A stretch of 64,000 nucleotides of DNA from Gordonia sp. 'Campus' (GTDB lineage Bacteria; Actinomycetota; Actinomycetes; Mycobacteriales; Mycobacteriaceae), in the NCBI RefSeq assembly GCF_022206305.1, contig NZ_JAKOIW010000004.1, forward strand, positions 1-64,000, given 5' to 3'. The notes beneath the pieces were generated by a model. It was not told where the DNA came from. It saw only the letters and a list, made by a program, of their open reading frames with translations, and ran no database searches. Position numbers and translations under genes: made by a program. Shown here in pieces: positions 30,421 to 39,466 of the stretch (positions within the stretch are counted from its first letter, which is position 1; each line of letters starts with the position of its first letter).

Positions 30421-31842
30421 TCAGGCCACCGGCCGGAACTCCACCGATCGGCTGACCTCGTCGGCCTTCATCAGTTCGACGCCGATCCGGTCCCCCGGTC
30501 GGAGGTCCCCCGCACACCGTGCGACGACCGGGGGATCCGCGATGAACACCTGTGCCGGTCTGCGCTCGGTGGCCGCCGCCATGACCACCGCCTCGAAACG
30601 CTCGCCGATCCGGTCTCGGAGGATCACGGCTTCGGCGAGGTCGATGCTCGCCCGGTCTGCGGTCGCACCGAGAGAGTCCGCCGACCGGAGGATCTTCGGC
30701 AGTGTCGGGAGTGCGCGCAGCACCCAGTCCGGAATCGGCGTGCCGGCGGTGACCGCGAGACACGCCTCGGTCGCGAACCGGTCGCCGAGCCGACGCAGCG
30801 GCGCCGTGACGTGGGCATAGAGTCCGCCGATGGCGGCGTGCCGCTTGCTGTCGTCGTCGATACCGGCCGCGGTGCCGGTTCCGTCGAGCGCGAGGTAGTT
30901 GGCGCCGCGCATCAGCCCGCCCGCCGCCGACTGCAGCGCGAGCGTGCTGGGCTCGTCGCCCGGCAGCCCGGCGAGGAATCGCCCGACGGAGAACCCCGCA
31001 GGCCACGGAACCCCGAGTGCACGGGCGGTGGCCCGCAGGCCCTCGACGGCATCGTCGTCGGCCGGCGGCAGCGTGCGGAGCAGGCCGACTCCGGCGTCTG
31101 CCATGATCGTTCCCGCGCAACTACCCGCAAGCAACGAGACCTGTGAGTTCCACATGTCGGCGGGGGTGTGCGGCTCGAGATCCAGGCGCCACCCACGTGC
31201 GGTGCGGGTGACGGTCTGGTCCGGGAGGTCGAGTTCGACCGCACCGCGGTTGAGTGCCACCTCGTGACGCAGCTCGCCGAAGGCCGGCAGTGCCGCGATC
31301 GAGGGGTGCAGCCGTCCGGCGACGGCGTCCGCGGTGACCCCGGCGTAGTCCAGGCGGGCGACCGACCGGATACGGCTGCGCCGCACCAGCACGTCGGTCA
31401 CCGAACCGTCCCCGGCGACTCCGATGGTCCACAGTACGCACGGTCGCACTTGCTCGGGCAGAAGCGATCCCGCGCCTTCCGACAGTTCTCTGGGATGCAG
31501 GGGCACCGAACCGTCCGGGAAGTACACCGTCGCCCCGCGCCGTCGGCTCTCCTGGTCGAGAGCACCCTCGGGGACGACGAGGGCGGCGACATCGGCGATC
31601 GCGTAATCCACGACGAACCCGTCTCCGTCGGCGGTGATGCGCACCGCCTGGTCGAGGTCTTTCGACGACGGCGGGTCGATGGTGACGAACGGGAGATGCG
31701 TGTGATCCTCGCGGGTGCCGGCGAAGCGGTCGACCGCGGCGCGAGCCTCGGCGAGCGCGTCGTCACCGTATTCCTCGTCCACGCCGAGTTCGGTGCGGAT
31801 GCCGGCGAAATCGATGTCGGGGGCGGAGAGGATGCGCTTCAC
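30421..31842 (-). CDS. RNB-domain ribonuclease (RNase II/R-like)
   Basis: A 473-residue protein with a central RNB catalytic domain. It has IDPPSSKDLDQAVRI (about 78-92), where RNase II family Asp residues bind magnesium, then YAIADVAALV, YFPDGSVPLHP and FVSDGR-like segments. The C-terminus has YAHVTAPLRRLGDR with the second acidic/arginine set. It lacks the cold-shock domains of RNase R, making it a compact actinobacterial form. GTG 31842 (VKRILSAPDID) was chosen, avoiding overlap with rnpB. It lies just downstream of rnpB on the same strand. Confidence 0.85.
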   Translation of the reverse strand: MKRILSAPDIDFAGIRTELGVDEEYGDDALAEARAAVDRFAGTREDHTHLPFVTIDPPSSKDLDQAVRITADGDGFVVDYAIADVAALVVPEGALDQESRRRGATVYFPDGSVPLHPRELSEGAGSLLPEQVRPCVLWTIGVAGDGSVTDVLVRRSRIRSVARLDYAGVTADAVAGRLHPSIAALPAFGELRHEVALNRGAVELDLPDQTVTRTARGWRLDLEPHTPADMWNSQVSLLAGSCAGTIMADAGVGLLRTLPPADDDAVEGLRATARALGVPWPAGFSVGRFLAGLPGDEPSTLALQSAAGGLMRGANYLALDGTGTAAGIDDDSKRHAAIGGLYAHVTAPLRRLGDRFATEACLAVTAGTPIPDWVLRALPTLPKILRSADSLGATADRASIDLAEAVILRDRIGERFEAVVMAAATERRPAQVFIADPPVVARCAGDLRPGDRIGVELMKADEVSRSVEFRPVA

Positions 31843-31910
31843 CCCAGAGACCCTAACGCGGAGCAGGTCCGTACCGGCGGGGGCAGACCGTCGAGAGCCG
31901 GGCGATTGGG

Positions 31911-32333
<423 letters not shown>

Positions 32334-32339
32334 GCACTC

Positions 32340-32345
32340 AGGATA
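32340..32345 (-). promoter_or_regulatory. -10 box of rnpB
   Basis: TATCCT on the minus strand lies six bases before the base that begins P1 of RNase P RNA (32333). This is ideal -10 spacing and independently supports the 5' end. No clear -35 is present. Confidence 0.6.
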
Positions 32346-32395
32346 CGCCGCGGCCCTCTGTGGCTCGCGGCCGGCAGCCGAAGGACCCCAGCGCG

Positions 32396-33091
32396 TCAGG
32401 AACGCCAGTGGGCGGCGTCGTTGACGAGCCGCACCACCGAACCACCGTCGGCGAAGAACTCGGCGATCGACACCGACGCGAGATCCAGATGAAGGCGGAA
32501 CAACAACTCGGGTCCGACGCCCAGCGCGTCACGCAGCATCGACTTGATGGGCGTCACATGCGACACCAGCACGACCGTTTGACCCGAATAGCGTTCCAAG
32601 AGTTCGTTTTTCGTCTCGGCGATCCGGTCGGCGACCTGCGCGAAGCTCTCCCCGCCGGGAGCGGCCAGGGTGATGTCGGACAGCCATGCGCGATGGATCT
32701 CGGGGTCGCGAGCCGCGGCTTCGGAGAACGTCAGCCCCTCCCACTCGCCGAAGTCGGTCTCGATGAGTCCGGCGTGTTCGACGACCTCGACACCCGTGCG
32801 CGCGGCGACTTCGTCGGCGGTGGACCGGGTCCGGCTCAGCGGCGAGGTCACGATGGCCGCGATCGAATCCTCGCGGGCGACCCGTTCGGCTGCGGTCCGC
32901 GCCTGGCGACGACCTTCCTCGGTGAGCTCTGGGTTGCCGCGACCCGAGTAACGCCGTTCCACCGACAACGCGGTCTGCCCGTGGCGCAACAGGATGAAAC
33001 GTGTCGGTGCCCCCTGCTGGCCCTGCCACGACGGCGGCGTCGCGGCCGGACCCGGCGCTGCGACGGTGCGCTCGCTCGGCGTCGCGGTCAC
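32396..33091 (-). CDS. Histidine phosphatase (phosphoglycerate mutase/alpha-ribazole phosphatase-like), lacking the RNase HI domain
   Basis: A 231-residue histidine phosphatase with RHGQT (phosphohistidine), YSGRGNPELTEEGRRQA, ETDFGEWEGL and VVLVSHVTPIKSML (second His). It aligns with the C-terminal half of M. tuberculosis Rv2228c, a fused RNase HI/acid phosphatase. The interdomain linker PSWQGQQGAPTR is recognisable here, but the RNase HI half is absent; the zinc-ribbon gene begins at once upstream. GTG at 33091 was chosen, four bases after that gene's stop. CobC-type activity on alpha-ribazole phosphate is possible given nearby cob genes. Confidence 0.87.
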   Translation of the reverse strand: MTATPSERTVAAPGPAATPPSWQGQQGAPTRFILLRHGQTALSVERRYSGRGNPELTEEGRRQARTAAERVAREDSIAAIVTSPLSRTRSTADEVAARTGVEVVEHAGLIETDFGEWEGLTFSEAAARDPEIHRAWLSDITLAAPGGESFAQVADRIAETKNELLERYSGQTVVLVSHVTPIKSMLRDALGVGPELLFRLHLDLASVSIAEFFADGGSVVRLVNDAAHWRS

Positions 33092-33095
33092 GGAG

Positions 33096-33833
33096 TCAGA
33101 GTCCCGACTCCGCGGTCCGCACCAGGATCGCCCCGCACTCCTCACAGCGGATCACCTCGTCGGAAGCGGCTGCGGCGATCGTGGCGATGGTCCCGCGATC
33201 CAGTTCCATCCGACATGCACCGCAGCGTCGGGCACGCAACAACCCGGCACCGATGCGGCCGTTGGCGCGCTGCTTGTCGTAGACGCTCAACAGGGCCGGA
33301 TCGACTTCGGCCGCAAAGGACTCGCGACGTTCCCGGGCGCGCGCCAGGTCCTCGTCGATCGTCGACAGCGACTGATCCCGACGGACCTGCGCCTCGGCGA
33401 CCTTCTCTTCCAGGTGGCTGATGGTGGCCGCGGCGCGGGACCGTTCCGCCTCCACCGCTTCCTGCTGTTCCATCAGCGTCAGCAACTCGTCTTCGAGTAC
33501 CGAACGACGACGCCCGAGCCCGGCGAGCTCGTGCTGCAGCTCGGACAGGGCCTTCGGGGCCAGTCCACCCCCGGTGAGCAGCGCGGAGTCCTTGGCCTCC
33601 CGGTTGGCCATCCCGGTGACCTCGGAGTCGATGCGGCGGTATTCGCGACCGAGGTCCTCGGCCGCGATCTCCGCGCGCACGAGGTCGTCCCGGGCGGCGT
33701 CGATCGCCTTATTGTGTTCGGCGATCTCGGCGTCCTCGGGCAAGGTCTTGCGTCGATGCTCGAGTCGGTTGATCTCGGCATCGGAGTCCGCGAGATCGAG
33801 TAGCAGTCGTTGCGCGCCGGCGTCGACTTTCAT
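33096..33833 (-). CDS. Zinc-ribbon, coiled-coil protein (C4-type, DUF164 family)
   Basis: A 245-residue protein with a long N-terminal antiparallel coiled coil (about 10-180, heptad-rich in Leu/Ala/Glu/Arg) and a C-terminal zinc ribbon. The ribbon cysteines are CGAC and CEEC (RRCGACRMEL and IRCEECGAIL). It corresponds to Rv2229c. Structures of this family suggest nucleic-acid binding, but no biological role is proven. ATG 33833 is the family start. It sits in a run with NIF3 and the phosphatase, on the same strand. Confidence 0.88.
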   Translation of the reverse strand: MKVDAGAQRLLLDLADSDAEINRLEHRRKTLPEDAEIAEHNKAIDAARDDLVRAEIAAEDLGREYRRIDSEVTGMANREAKDSALLTGGGLAPKALSELQHELAGLGRRRSVLEDELLTLMEQQEAVEAERSRAAATISHLEEKVAEAQVRRDQSLSTIDEDLARARERRESFAAEVDPALLSVYDKQRANGRIGAGLLRARRCGACRMELDRGTIATIAAAASDEVIRCEECGAILVRTAESGL

Positions 33834-33912
33834 TGCGGCCTCCTGTCTCTGAAGTCCCCCCACCGTACGCGGAGGGGTCATGTCCACCGGCGGCGGCTCG
33901 GATTTCGCCGGT

Positions 33913-35055
33913 TCAGAGCGAGCTGTGCAGAACGAACGGATCGGTGGGCTCGTCGAAGACCGTCGTCGGGATGCCGAGTTCGGCGTCGAGCAGCGCCGTC
34001 ACCTGTGCGCACCAGGGGAACTCGGTCGCCCAGTGCCCGGCGTCGATCAGGGCCGGGCCGCCGACGCGAAGGCTCTCGTCGGCGGGGTGGTGCCGGAGGT
34101 CGGACGTCACATAGCAGTCGACGTCGAGACCGCGGACACGGTCGAGCAACGAGTCCCCGGCGCCCCCGCACACCGCGACGGTGCGCACCAGCGCGTCGGG
34201 GTCACCGGCCGCGCGGACTCCTGCGGGGGTCCGCAGAACCCGTGCCGCCATGGCGGTGAAGTCCCGGAGGGTCATCGGCTCGGCGAGCGCCCCCACCCGC
34301 CCGAGCCCGACGTCGCTGCCGAATGCGGCCAGTTCGAACACGTCGAAGGCCGGTTCTTCGTAAGGATGGGCGTTGCGCAGTGCGCGCAGCACCGCGGCCC
34401 GGAGTCCACGGCCCGCGACCATCTCCACGCGCGCTTCGTCGACGTGCGTACGCATGCCGATCTCGCCGATCGCCGGCGATGCCGATTCCCCGGCCTCGAA
34501 TTGTCCCGTGCCGACGACCGACCACGAACAGTCTCGGTAGTCGCCGATGGTCCCCGCGCCGGCGGCGAACATCGCCTCGCTCACCTGCTCGACATTGCCC
34601 TCCGGCACCATCACCACCCATTTGTCCAGCGGGTCAACAGGTTTGGGCGCGATCGGCACGGTGTCGAACACACCGAGGCGGTCGGCGAGGGCGTCGGACA
34701 CGCCGGGTCGCGCACTGTCGGCGTTGGTGTGGGCCGCGAGCAGGGCGGTCCCGGAACGGATCAGCCGGTGCACGATCCGCCCTTTGGCGGTGTCGGCGGC
34801 AAGCGTGGTCACCCCGCGGAGCAGGAGCGGGTGGTGCGCGACCACGATCCCCGCACCCGCCTCGATCGCCGCGTCGACCACCGCCTCGGTCACATCGACA
34901 CACGCGAGCACGCCACGTGCCTGCTCCTCGCGATCGCCGCAGACCAGACCCACCGCATCCCACGACTCGGCCAGGGCCGGCGGGTACGCCCGTTCGACGA
35001 CGTCCACGACATCGCCGACGGTGATCACTCGCTCAGACTGCGGGGACGGCTGCAT
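33913..35055 (-). CDS. NIF3-like dinuclear metal centre protein
   Basis: A 380-residue NIF3/YbgI-family protein (Rv2230c). The metal ligands are visible: IVVAHHPLLLRG (two His), LLAAHTNADSA (His and Asp region), and the C-terminal DAGHWATEFP with His. An inserted domain (about 135-250) with RNAHPYEEPAFDVFELA is the YqfO-like PII-fold insert. Biochemical activity is debated. It overlaps the preceding cobC gene by 23 bases. Start ATG at 35055. Confidence 0.9.
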   Translation of the reverse strand: MQPSPQSERVITVGDVVDVVERAYPPALAESWDAVGLVCGDREEQARGVLACVDVTEAVVDAAIEAGAGIVVAHHPLLLRGVTTLAADTAKGRIVHRLIRSGTALLAAHTNADSARPGVSDALADRLGVFDTVPIAPKPVDPLDKWVVMVPEGNVEQVSEAMFAAGAGTIGDYRDCSWSVVGTGQFEAGESASPAIGEIGMRTHVDEARVEMVAGRGLRAAVLRALRNAHPYEEPAFDVFELAAFGSDVGLGRVGALAEPMTLRDFTAMAARVLRTPAGVRAAGDPDALVRTVAVCGGAGDSLLDRVRGLDVDCYVTSDLRHHPADESLRVGGPALIDAGHWATEFPWCAQVTALLDAELGIPTTVFDEPTDPFVLHSSL

Positions 35056-36169
35056 CACCGATCTCCTCTCGAACCTGTTCGATCGCACGTACGAGATCCC
35101 GCACCTGTGAGCGGGGGCGGACCGCGAGCCGCAGGTGGGCGTCGCCGAGTCCGACGAAGTTGGCGCAACTACGCACCGCGAAACCGTGGTCGACGAGCCG
35201 GCGTTTGACCTCCGTGGCGTTCGGCACCTCGACGAGGACGAACGGCGCCGACGGTTCGGCTGCCGCCGAGAGTCCGATGCGGGCGAGCTCATCGAGCAAT
35301 GCAGCACGCTCCTCCGCGACCGCCCGGGCCTGATCCAGGCAGTATCGCTGCCCGGCATCGCCCAGGCATGCGGTCAGCGCCGCCAGTGCCGGTGTCGACA
35401 GCGCCCAGGGGCGGCGGCCCGCTCGCAGGCGGTCGAGCACTGCGGCTGGGCCCAGCAGATAACCGGCGCGGAGTCCGGCCAGACCGAATGTTTTTGTCAC
35501 ACTACGGATCACCAACAGATCGGGCCAGTCGACCGAGGCCACCGACTGCGGTTCGGGGGCGCCGTCGGCGCCGAGGGTGAGATCGGCGAAAGCCTCGTCC
35601 ACGACGATGATCCGGCCCGGCCGGCGCAGCGCGTGGAGGGCGTCGACCGGGTGCAGGACCGACGTCGGGTTGGTGGGATTGCCGAGGATCACCAGATCGG
35701 CGTCCTCGGGCACACCCGTTTCCGCGGGCGTGCCGAGCCGCCAGGGTGGGCTCAACACCACCTGCGTGATCGGCACACCGGCGGCCCGCAGGACGATCTC
35801 GGGTTCGGTGAACGACGGCTGGATCAGCGCCGCGTGTCGAACTCCCAGTCGTGGGAGCATCTCGAACCCGTCGGCGGCACCCGACAGCAGCAGCACGTTG
35901 TCGGGGTGTCGGCCGTGGGCCGCGGCGACGGCGTCGACCGCACGCTGCTCGTCGGCGGCGGTGGGATAGCGGGCGAGATCATCGAGCCCGGCACGGACGG
36001 CATCGAGTACGAACGGGGGCGGGGTGCCTCGCACGTTCACCGCGAAGTCGACGAGCCCCGGTACCGCGTCGCTGTCGCCATGACGTTCCGGATCGGTCAG
36101 ATCGGCGTCGGAACGCCTCGCGCCCGCGGTGGTCACCGCGACATCGAGCGCACCGTACCCAGCTGTCAT
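35033..36169 (-). CDS. cobC: Histidinol-phosphate aminotransferase-like / threonine-phosphate decarboxylase (CobC)
   Basis: A 378-residue fold-type I PLP enzyme, named cobC at the M. tuberculosis position (Rv2231c). FAVNVRGTPPPFV at the N-terminus resembles CobC/CobD threonine-phosphate decarboxylases, which make the aminopropanol linker of cobalamin. LGNPTNPTSVLHP, VVDEAFADLT and the PLP lysine in SVTKTFGLAGLRAGYLLG are present. Together with cobD (39444) it would supply the linker attached to cobyric acid. Its start is 30 bp from the divergent ptkA start. Histidinol-phosphate activity cannot be excluded from sequence. Confidence 0.83.
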   Translation of the reverse strand: MTAGYGALDVAVTTAGARRSDADLTDPERHGDSDAVPGLVDFAVNVRGTPPPFVLDAVRAGLDDLARYPTAADEQRAVDAVAAAHGRHPDNVLLLSGAADGFEMLPRLGVRHAALIQPSFTEPEIVLRAAGVPITQVVLSPPWRLGTPAETGVPEDADLVILGNPTNPTSVLHPVDALHALRRPGRIIVVDEAFADLTLGADGAPEPQSVASVDWPDLLVIRSVTKTFGLAGLRAGYLLGPAAVLDRLRAGRRPWALSTPALAALTACLGDAGQRYCLDQARAVAEERAALLDELARIGLSAAAEPSAPFVLVEVPNATEVKRRLVDHGFAVRSCANFVGLGDAHLRLAVRPRSQVRDLVRAIEQVREEIGDAAVPAV

Positions 36170-36199
36170 GCCTTCCGACCTTACGTGCACCATGGAATC

Positions 36200-36886
36200 G
36201 TGACGACGCCGCCGGATCCCCGCCATCCCGACACCGTTCTGCTCGTCGACGTCGACGGCACGATCACCGACAGTTTCGACGGAATCGCCAACAGTTTCCG
36301 CCACGCACTCGCCGCGGTCGGCGCCGCCGAACCGGACCCGCGAATCGTCGCGGGTATCGCCGGCCCGCCGATGATCGACACCTTGCACGCCCTGGGACTC
36401 GAACCCGAGGCCGCCGACGAGGCGATGCGCGCCTACCGGGAGCGCTACACCGACACCGGCTGGCTGGAGAACTCGGTGTTCGACGGCATGGACTCGCTCC
36501 TGGGCGACCTGGCGGCGTCGGGTCGGACCCTGGCGATCGCGACGTCGAAGAACGAGACGACCGCCCGAAAGATCCTGGAACACTTCGGACTCGCCGACCA
36601 TTTCCGCCACATCGCCGGCGCGAGCGACGACGGCACCCGGCGGCAGAAGTCCGACGTCATCGCCCATGCGATCGCGCAGCTCGACCTGCCCACCGACCCG
36701 GACACCGGGCACGTCACCGGACCCGTCGTGATGATCGGCGATCGCAGCCACGATGTCCACGGGGCAGCGGCTTTCGGCATCCCGGCGATCCTGGTGCGTT
36801 GGGGTTACGCTCTGGACGGGGAGGAACAGGACGCGACCTGGGCGGTCGGGTCCGTGGCCGAATTGCGTGACGTCCTGGGTGCCTGA
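36200..36886 (+). CDS. ptkA: HAD-family protein, PtkA ortholog position (protein tyrosine kinase A / phosphatase)
   Basis: A 228-residue haloacid dehalogenase-family protein. HAD motifs: VDVDGTITDSFDG (motif I, Asp nucleophile), IATSKNETT (motif II) and MIGDRSHDVHGAAAFGIP (motif IV). M. tuberculosis PtkA (Rv2232), in the same position, autophosphorylates on tyrosine and phosphorylates PtpA despite its phosphatase fold. That protein has a longer N-terminus, which is missing here. Start GTG 36200 is chosen; GTG 36185 is possible. Without the N-terminal region the simplest role is a phosphoglycolate-type phosphatase, so kinase activity is uncertain. Confidence 0.8.
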   Translation: MTTPPDPRHPDTVLLVDVDGTITDSFDGIANSFRHALAAVGAAEPDPRIVAGIAGPPMIDTLHALGLEPEAADEAMRAYRERYTDTGWLENSVFDGMDSLLGDLAASGRTLAIATSKNETTARKILEHFGLADHFRHIAGASDDGTRRQKSDVIAHAIAQLDLPTDPDTGHVTGPVVMIGDRSHDVHGAAAFGIPAILVRWGYALDGEEQDATWAVGSVAELRDVLGA

Positions 36887-36937
36887 TCGGCCCCCGACGC
36901 ACAGCCGACGGCGAATCGACTTGTTGAGGTGGTGACA

Positions 36938-37417
36938 GTGTCAGACGAACTCCACATCTGCTTTGTGTGCACCGGCAACATCTGCCGATCCCCCATGGCG
37001 CAGAACATCTTCCGCACCGCCCTCGACGACGCGGGCCTGGGCGGCAAGGTACGCGTCTCCAGCTGTGGGACGAGCGGTTACCACATCGGCGAACCCGCGG
37101 ACAATCGTGCGCGGACCGAGCTTGTCGCACACGGGTATTCCGATGCCCACGTCGCCGCGATCCTCGGACCGGAGCATTTCGACGCCGACCTGCTGCTGGC
37201 CATGGACGAGGGCCACGTCCGCGAACTCGAACGCAAACGACTCGGCGACCGCACCCGGCTCCTGCGGTCGTTCGATCCGTCCGCACCCGCCGACGATCTC
37301 GACCTCGCGGACCCGTACTACGGCAGCACCGACGACTTCGTCGTGACCCGCGAACAGATCGAGGGCGCGATGCCCGGGCTCATCGACTGGGTTCGAGACC
37401 AGCTCGGGGTGTCCTGA
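36938..37417 (+). CDS. ptpA: Low-molecular-weight protein tyrosine phosphatase
   Basis: A 159-residue LMW-PTP. The P-loop is CTGNICRS with nucleophile Cys11 and Arg17, and the general-acid loop is DLADPYYGS. It corresponds to M. tuberculosis PtpA (Rv2234), a secreted phosphatase in pathogens. GTG codons occur at 36929, 36932 and 36938; 36938 (VSDELHICFV) matches the family start. It follows ptkA by 51 bp, so the two probably form one signalling unit. Confidence 0.93.
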   Translation: MSDELHICFVCTGNICRSPMAQNIFRTALDDAGLGGKVRVSSCGTSGYHIGEPADNRARTELVAHGYSDAHVAAILGPEHFDADLLLAMDEGHVRELERKRLGDRTRLLRSFDPSAPADDLDLADPYYGSTDDFVVTREQIEGAMPGLIDWVRDQLGVS

Positions 37418-37447
37418 CCTGGTCTTGCTCTGCTGTGCCGGTGCAGC

Positions 37448-38452
37448 TCACGCTGCGGGCGCCACCAGGTTGTGCACGAACCGGATCTTGGTGAGGACCT
37501 TCTGCGGCAGGACGAACGGGTAGAGGTCCGGGTGGCCCATCGACCGGTTGATCTGGTTGAGCGCCCAGGTCAGCGGTAGCCACTCGTCGATCACCCGGTC
37601 GAAGCCCACATCCCCTGGCGGGACACCGTCGAAGGTCGCCCCCGCGGGCGCCATCGCGAACGCGGCTGCGGTGTCGAGCGTGTCGCGGATGTGGAGGTAG
37701 TGGGCGAAGGTCTCGGCGAAGTCCTCGGCCGGGTGCATCGTCGCGTACGAGGAGACGAAGTCGCGCTGCCAGCCTTCGGGCGCTCCCTCCTTGTAGTGCC
37801 GGTCCAGCGCGGCCTGGTAATCGTCGTCGGGATTGCCGAACAACTCCTCGTACCCCGCGCGATGGTCGTCGTCGATGAGGACGATCTGATAGTAGTGACC
37901 GATCTCATGACGGAAGTGCCCCAGAACCGTTCGATACGGCTCGGCCAGTTCGACGCGCATCTGCTCGCGGTGCACATCGTCGCCCTCCGCGAGATCGAGG
38001 GTGATGACCCCGCTCGCGTGACCGGTGATGACCGACCGCTTGGCGCTGGACAGCAGATCGAAGGCCAGACCGGTGTGCGGATTGTCCTCCCGGCTCTCGA
38101 TGGGCAACCCGAGTTCGGACAGTTCGAGGACGAGGCGGCGCTTGGCGGTCTCGGTCTGCCCGAAGATCACCATCGCCTCGGTGTCGTCGTCGTCCGGACG
38201 GGTGCGGGTCAATCGACACGACTCACACAGGGTGGGAGTGCCGCTCCACTTCACCAGCCAATTGCACTGAGCGAGCTTGATGTTGACGCACCGCTCGAGG
38301 AGGACGCCGTCCACCTCGGCACGTCCGTCGTCGTCGAGCACATGGATCGCCCGGGTCTGGAGCCAGAATCCGAGCTTGCTCCGGCAGTTCAGACACAGAC
38401 TGTTCTCGAAGGAAAGACGCTGACCACACTTCAAGCAGACGAAGTCTCGCAT
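37448..38452 (-). CDS. Putative zinc-binding metallopeptidase (PF15887-type)
   Basis: A 334-residue protein. The N-terminus has a zinc ribbon (CLKCGQRLSF and CLNCRS), followed by a further CESC. The metallopeptidase core has FRHEIGHYYQIVL (HExxH) and, about 65 residues later, AEDFAETFAHYLH, the usual third-ligand region. Relatives occur widely in proteobacteria and actinobacteria with unknown substrate. Converges on ptpA with 30 bp between stops. ATG at 38452 begins directly with the zinc ribbon. Not a member of the M. tuberculosis order. Confidence 0.83.
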   Translation of the reverse strand: MRDFVCLKCGQRLSFENSLCLNCRSKLGFWLQTRAIHVLDDDGRAEVDGVLLERCVNIKLAQCNWLVKWSGTPTLCESCRLTRTRPDDDDTEAMVIFGQTETAKRRLVLELSELGLPIESREDNPHTGLAFDLLSSAKRSVITGHASGVITLDLAEGDDVHREQMRVELAEPYRTVLGHFRHEIGHYYQIVLIDDDHRAGYEELFGNPDDDYQAALDRHYKEGAPEGWQRDFVSSYATMHPAEDFAETFAHYLHIRDTLDTAAAFAMAPAGATFDGVPPGDVGFDRVIDEWLPLTWALNQINRSMGHPDLYPFVLPQKVLTKIRFVHNLVAPAA

Positions 38453-38488
38453 TTCGATCAGGCTACCCCCGCTCGGTAGCCTGGGTGT

Positions 38489-39466
38489 GTGCATGTTCTG
38501 CGAACGATCCTCCGCCCAGGGTGGATCGCCCTCGGTGTGGTGGTCGCGGCGTTCGCGGTGGCCTGTTTCACCCTGCTCGCGCCCTGGCAGCTCGGCAAGA
38601 ACTCCGACACCGAGCGCCGCAACGACTTGATCCGCACCGCGACGTCGATCGAGACCGAGCCCCTCGCCGAGGTCGCCCCGTCGTCGACGTTCGATCCGTC
38701 GTCGGAATGGCGCTCGGTGCAACTGACCGGTCGCTACCTGGTGGAGGACCAGGCCCTGGTCCGGTTGCGCAACGTCGACGAACGTCCGGCCGTGGAGGTC
38801 CTCACCCCGTTCGCGGTCAGCGGATCGGACCGGGTCATCCTCGTCGATCGGGGGTACATACGACCCCAGGAGGGCGCGGTCCCCGACATCCCGGCGCCGC
38901 CCACGGGCGAGCAGACGATCACCGCGCGCATCCGGGCCGCGGAGAGCGTCAGCACCGACCGCGGGGCACGGCAGGACAACGGGACGCTGACGGTGTCCAC
39001 CATCAATCCCGGCCTCGTCTCGGCGGTGACGTCGACGCCGATGGACGACTTCTACCTGCAGCTGTCCCCCGATCAGCCGGGCTCTCTCGGCGAGATCTCC
39101 CTGCCCCAGCTGGACACGGGTCCCTACCTCTCCTACGGACTCCAATGGCTCGCCTTCGGTGTGATGGCACCCCTCGGCGTGGGCTACTTCCTCTTCTCCG
39201 AGATCCGGGCCCGGCGACGCGCAGCCGCTGCCGCATCCGCGTCCGCAGCCGGCGAACAGTCCGGGCAGGACACGCCCCGGTCGCCGAAACCCACCGCACC
39301 TGAGCCGGACTCACGTGCCCACCGCCGCCAGCAGATGCGTGACGAACTACGCGCCGCGGCCGGCACGACGGTGGTCCATCAGGTCGGCCGCATCGGCCAT
39401 GGTCCGCAGGCCGACGACGAATCCCGCGACGTCCGCGACAAGCTCACCCGACGCTACGGCGACTGA
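38489..39466 (+). CDS. SURF1-like cytochrome oxidase biogenesis protein
   Basis: A 325-residue SURF1 family member (Rv2235) that helps assemble the aa3-type cytochrome c oxidase of the bcc-aa3 supercomplex. The first transmembrane helix is about 11-31 and the second is about 213-231; the extracytoplasmic domain between contains RYLVEDQALVRLRN and VILVDRGYIRPQ. The C-terminal 85 residues are charged and Ala-rich, probably cytoplasmic. GTG at 38489 is used. Its 3' end overlaps the convergent cobD by 23 bp. Confidence 0.9.
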   Translation: MHVLRTILRPGWIALGVVVAAFAVACFTLLAPWQLGKNSDTERRNDLIRTATSIETEPLAEVAPSSTFDPSSEWRSVQLTGRYLVEDQALVRLRNVDERPAVEVLTPFAVSGSDRVILVDRGYIRPQEGAVPDIPAPPTGEQTITARIRAAESVSTDRGARQDNGTLTVSTINPGLVSAVTSTPMDDFYLQLSPDQPGSLGEISLPQLDTGPYLSYGLQWLAFGVMAPLGVGYFLFSEIRARRRAAAAASASAAGEQSGQDTPRSPKPTAPEPDSRAHRRQQMRDELRAAAGTTVVHQVGRIGHGPQADDESRDVRDKLTRRYGD

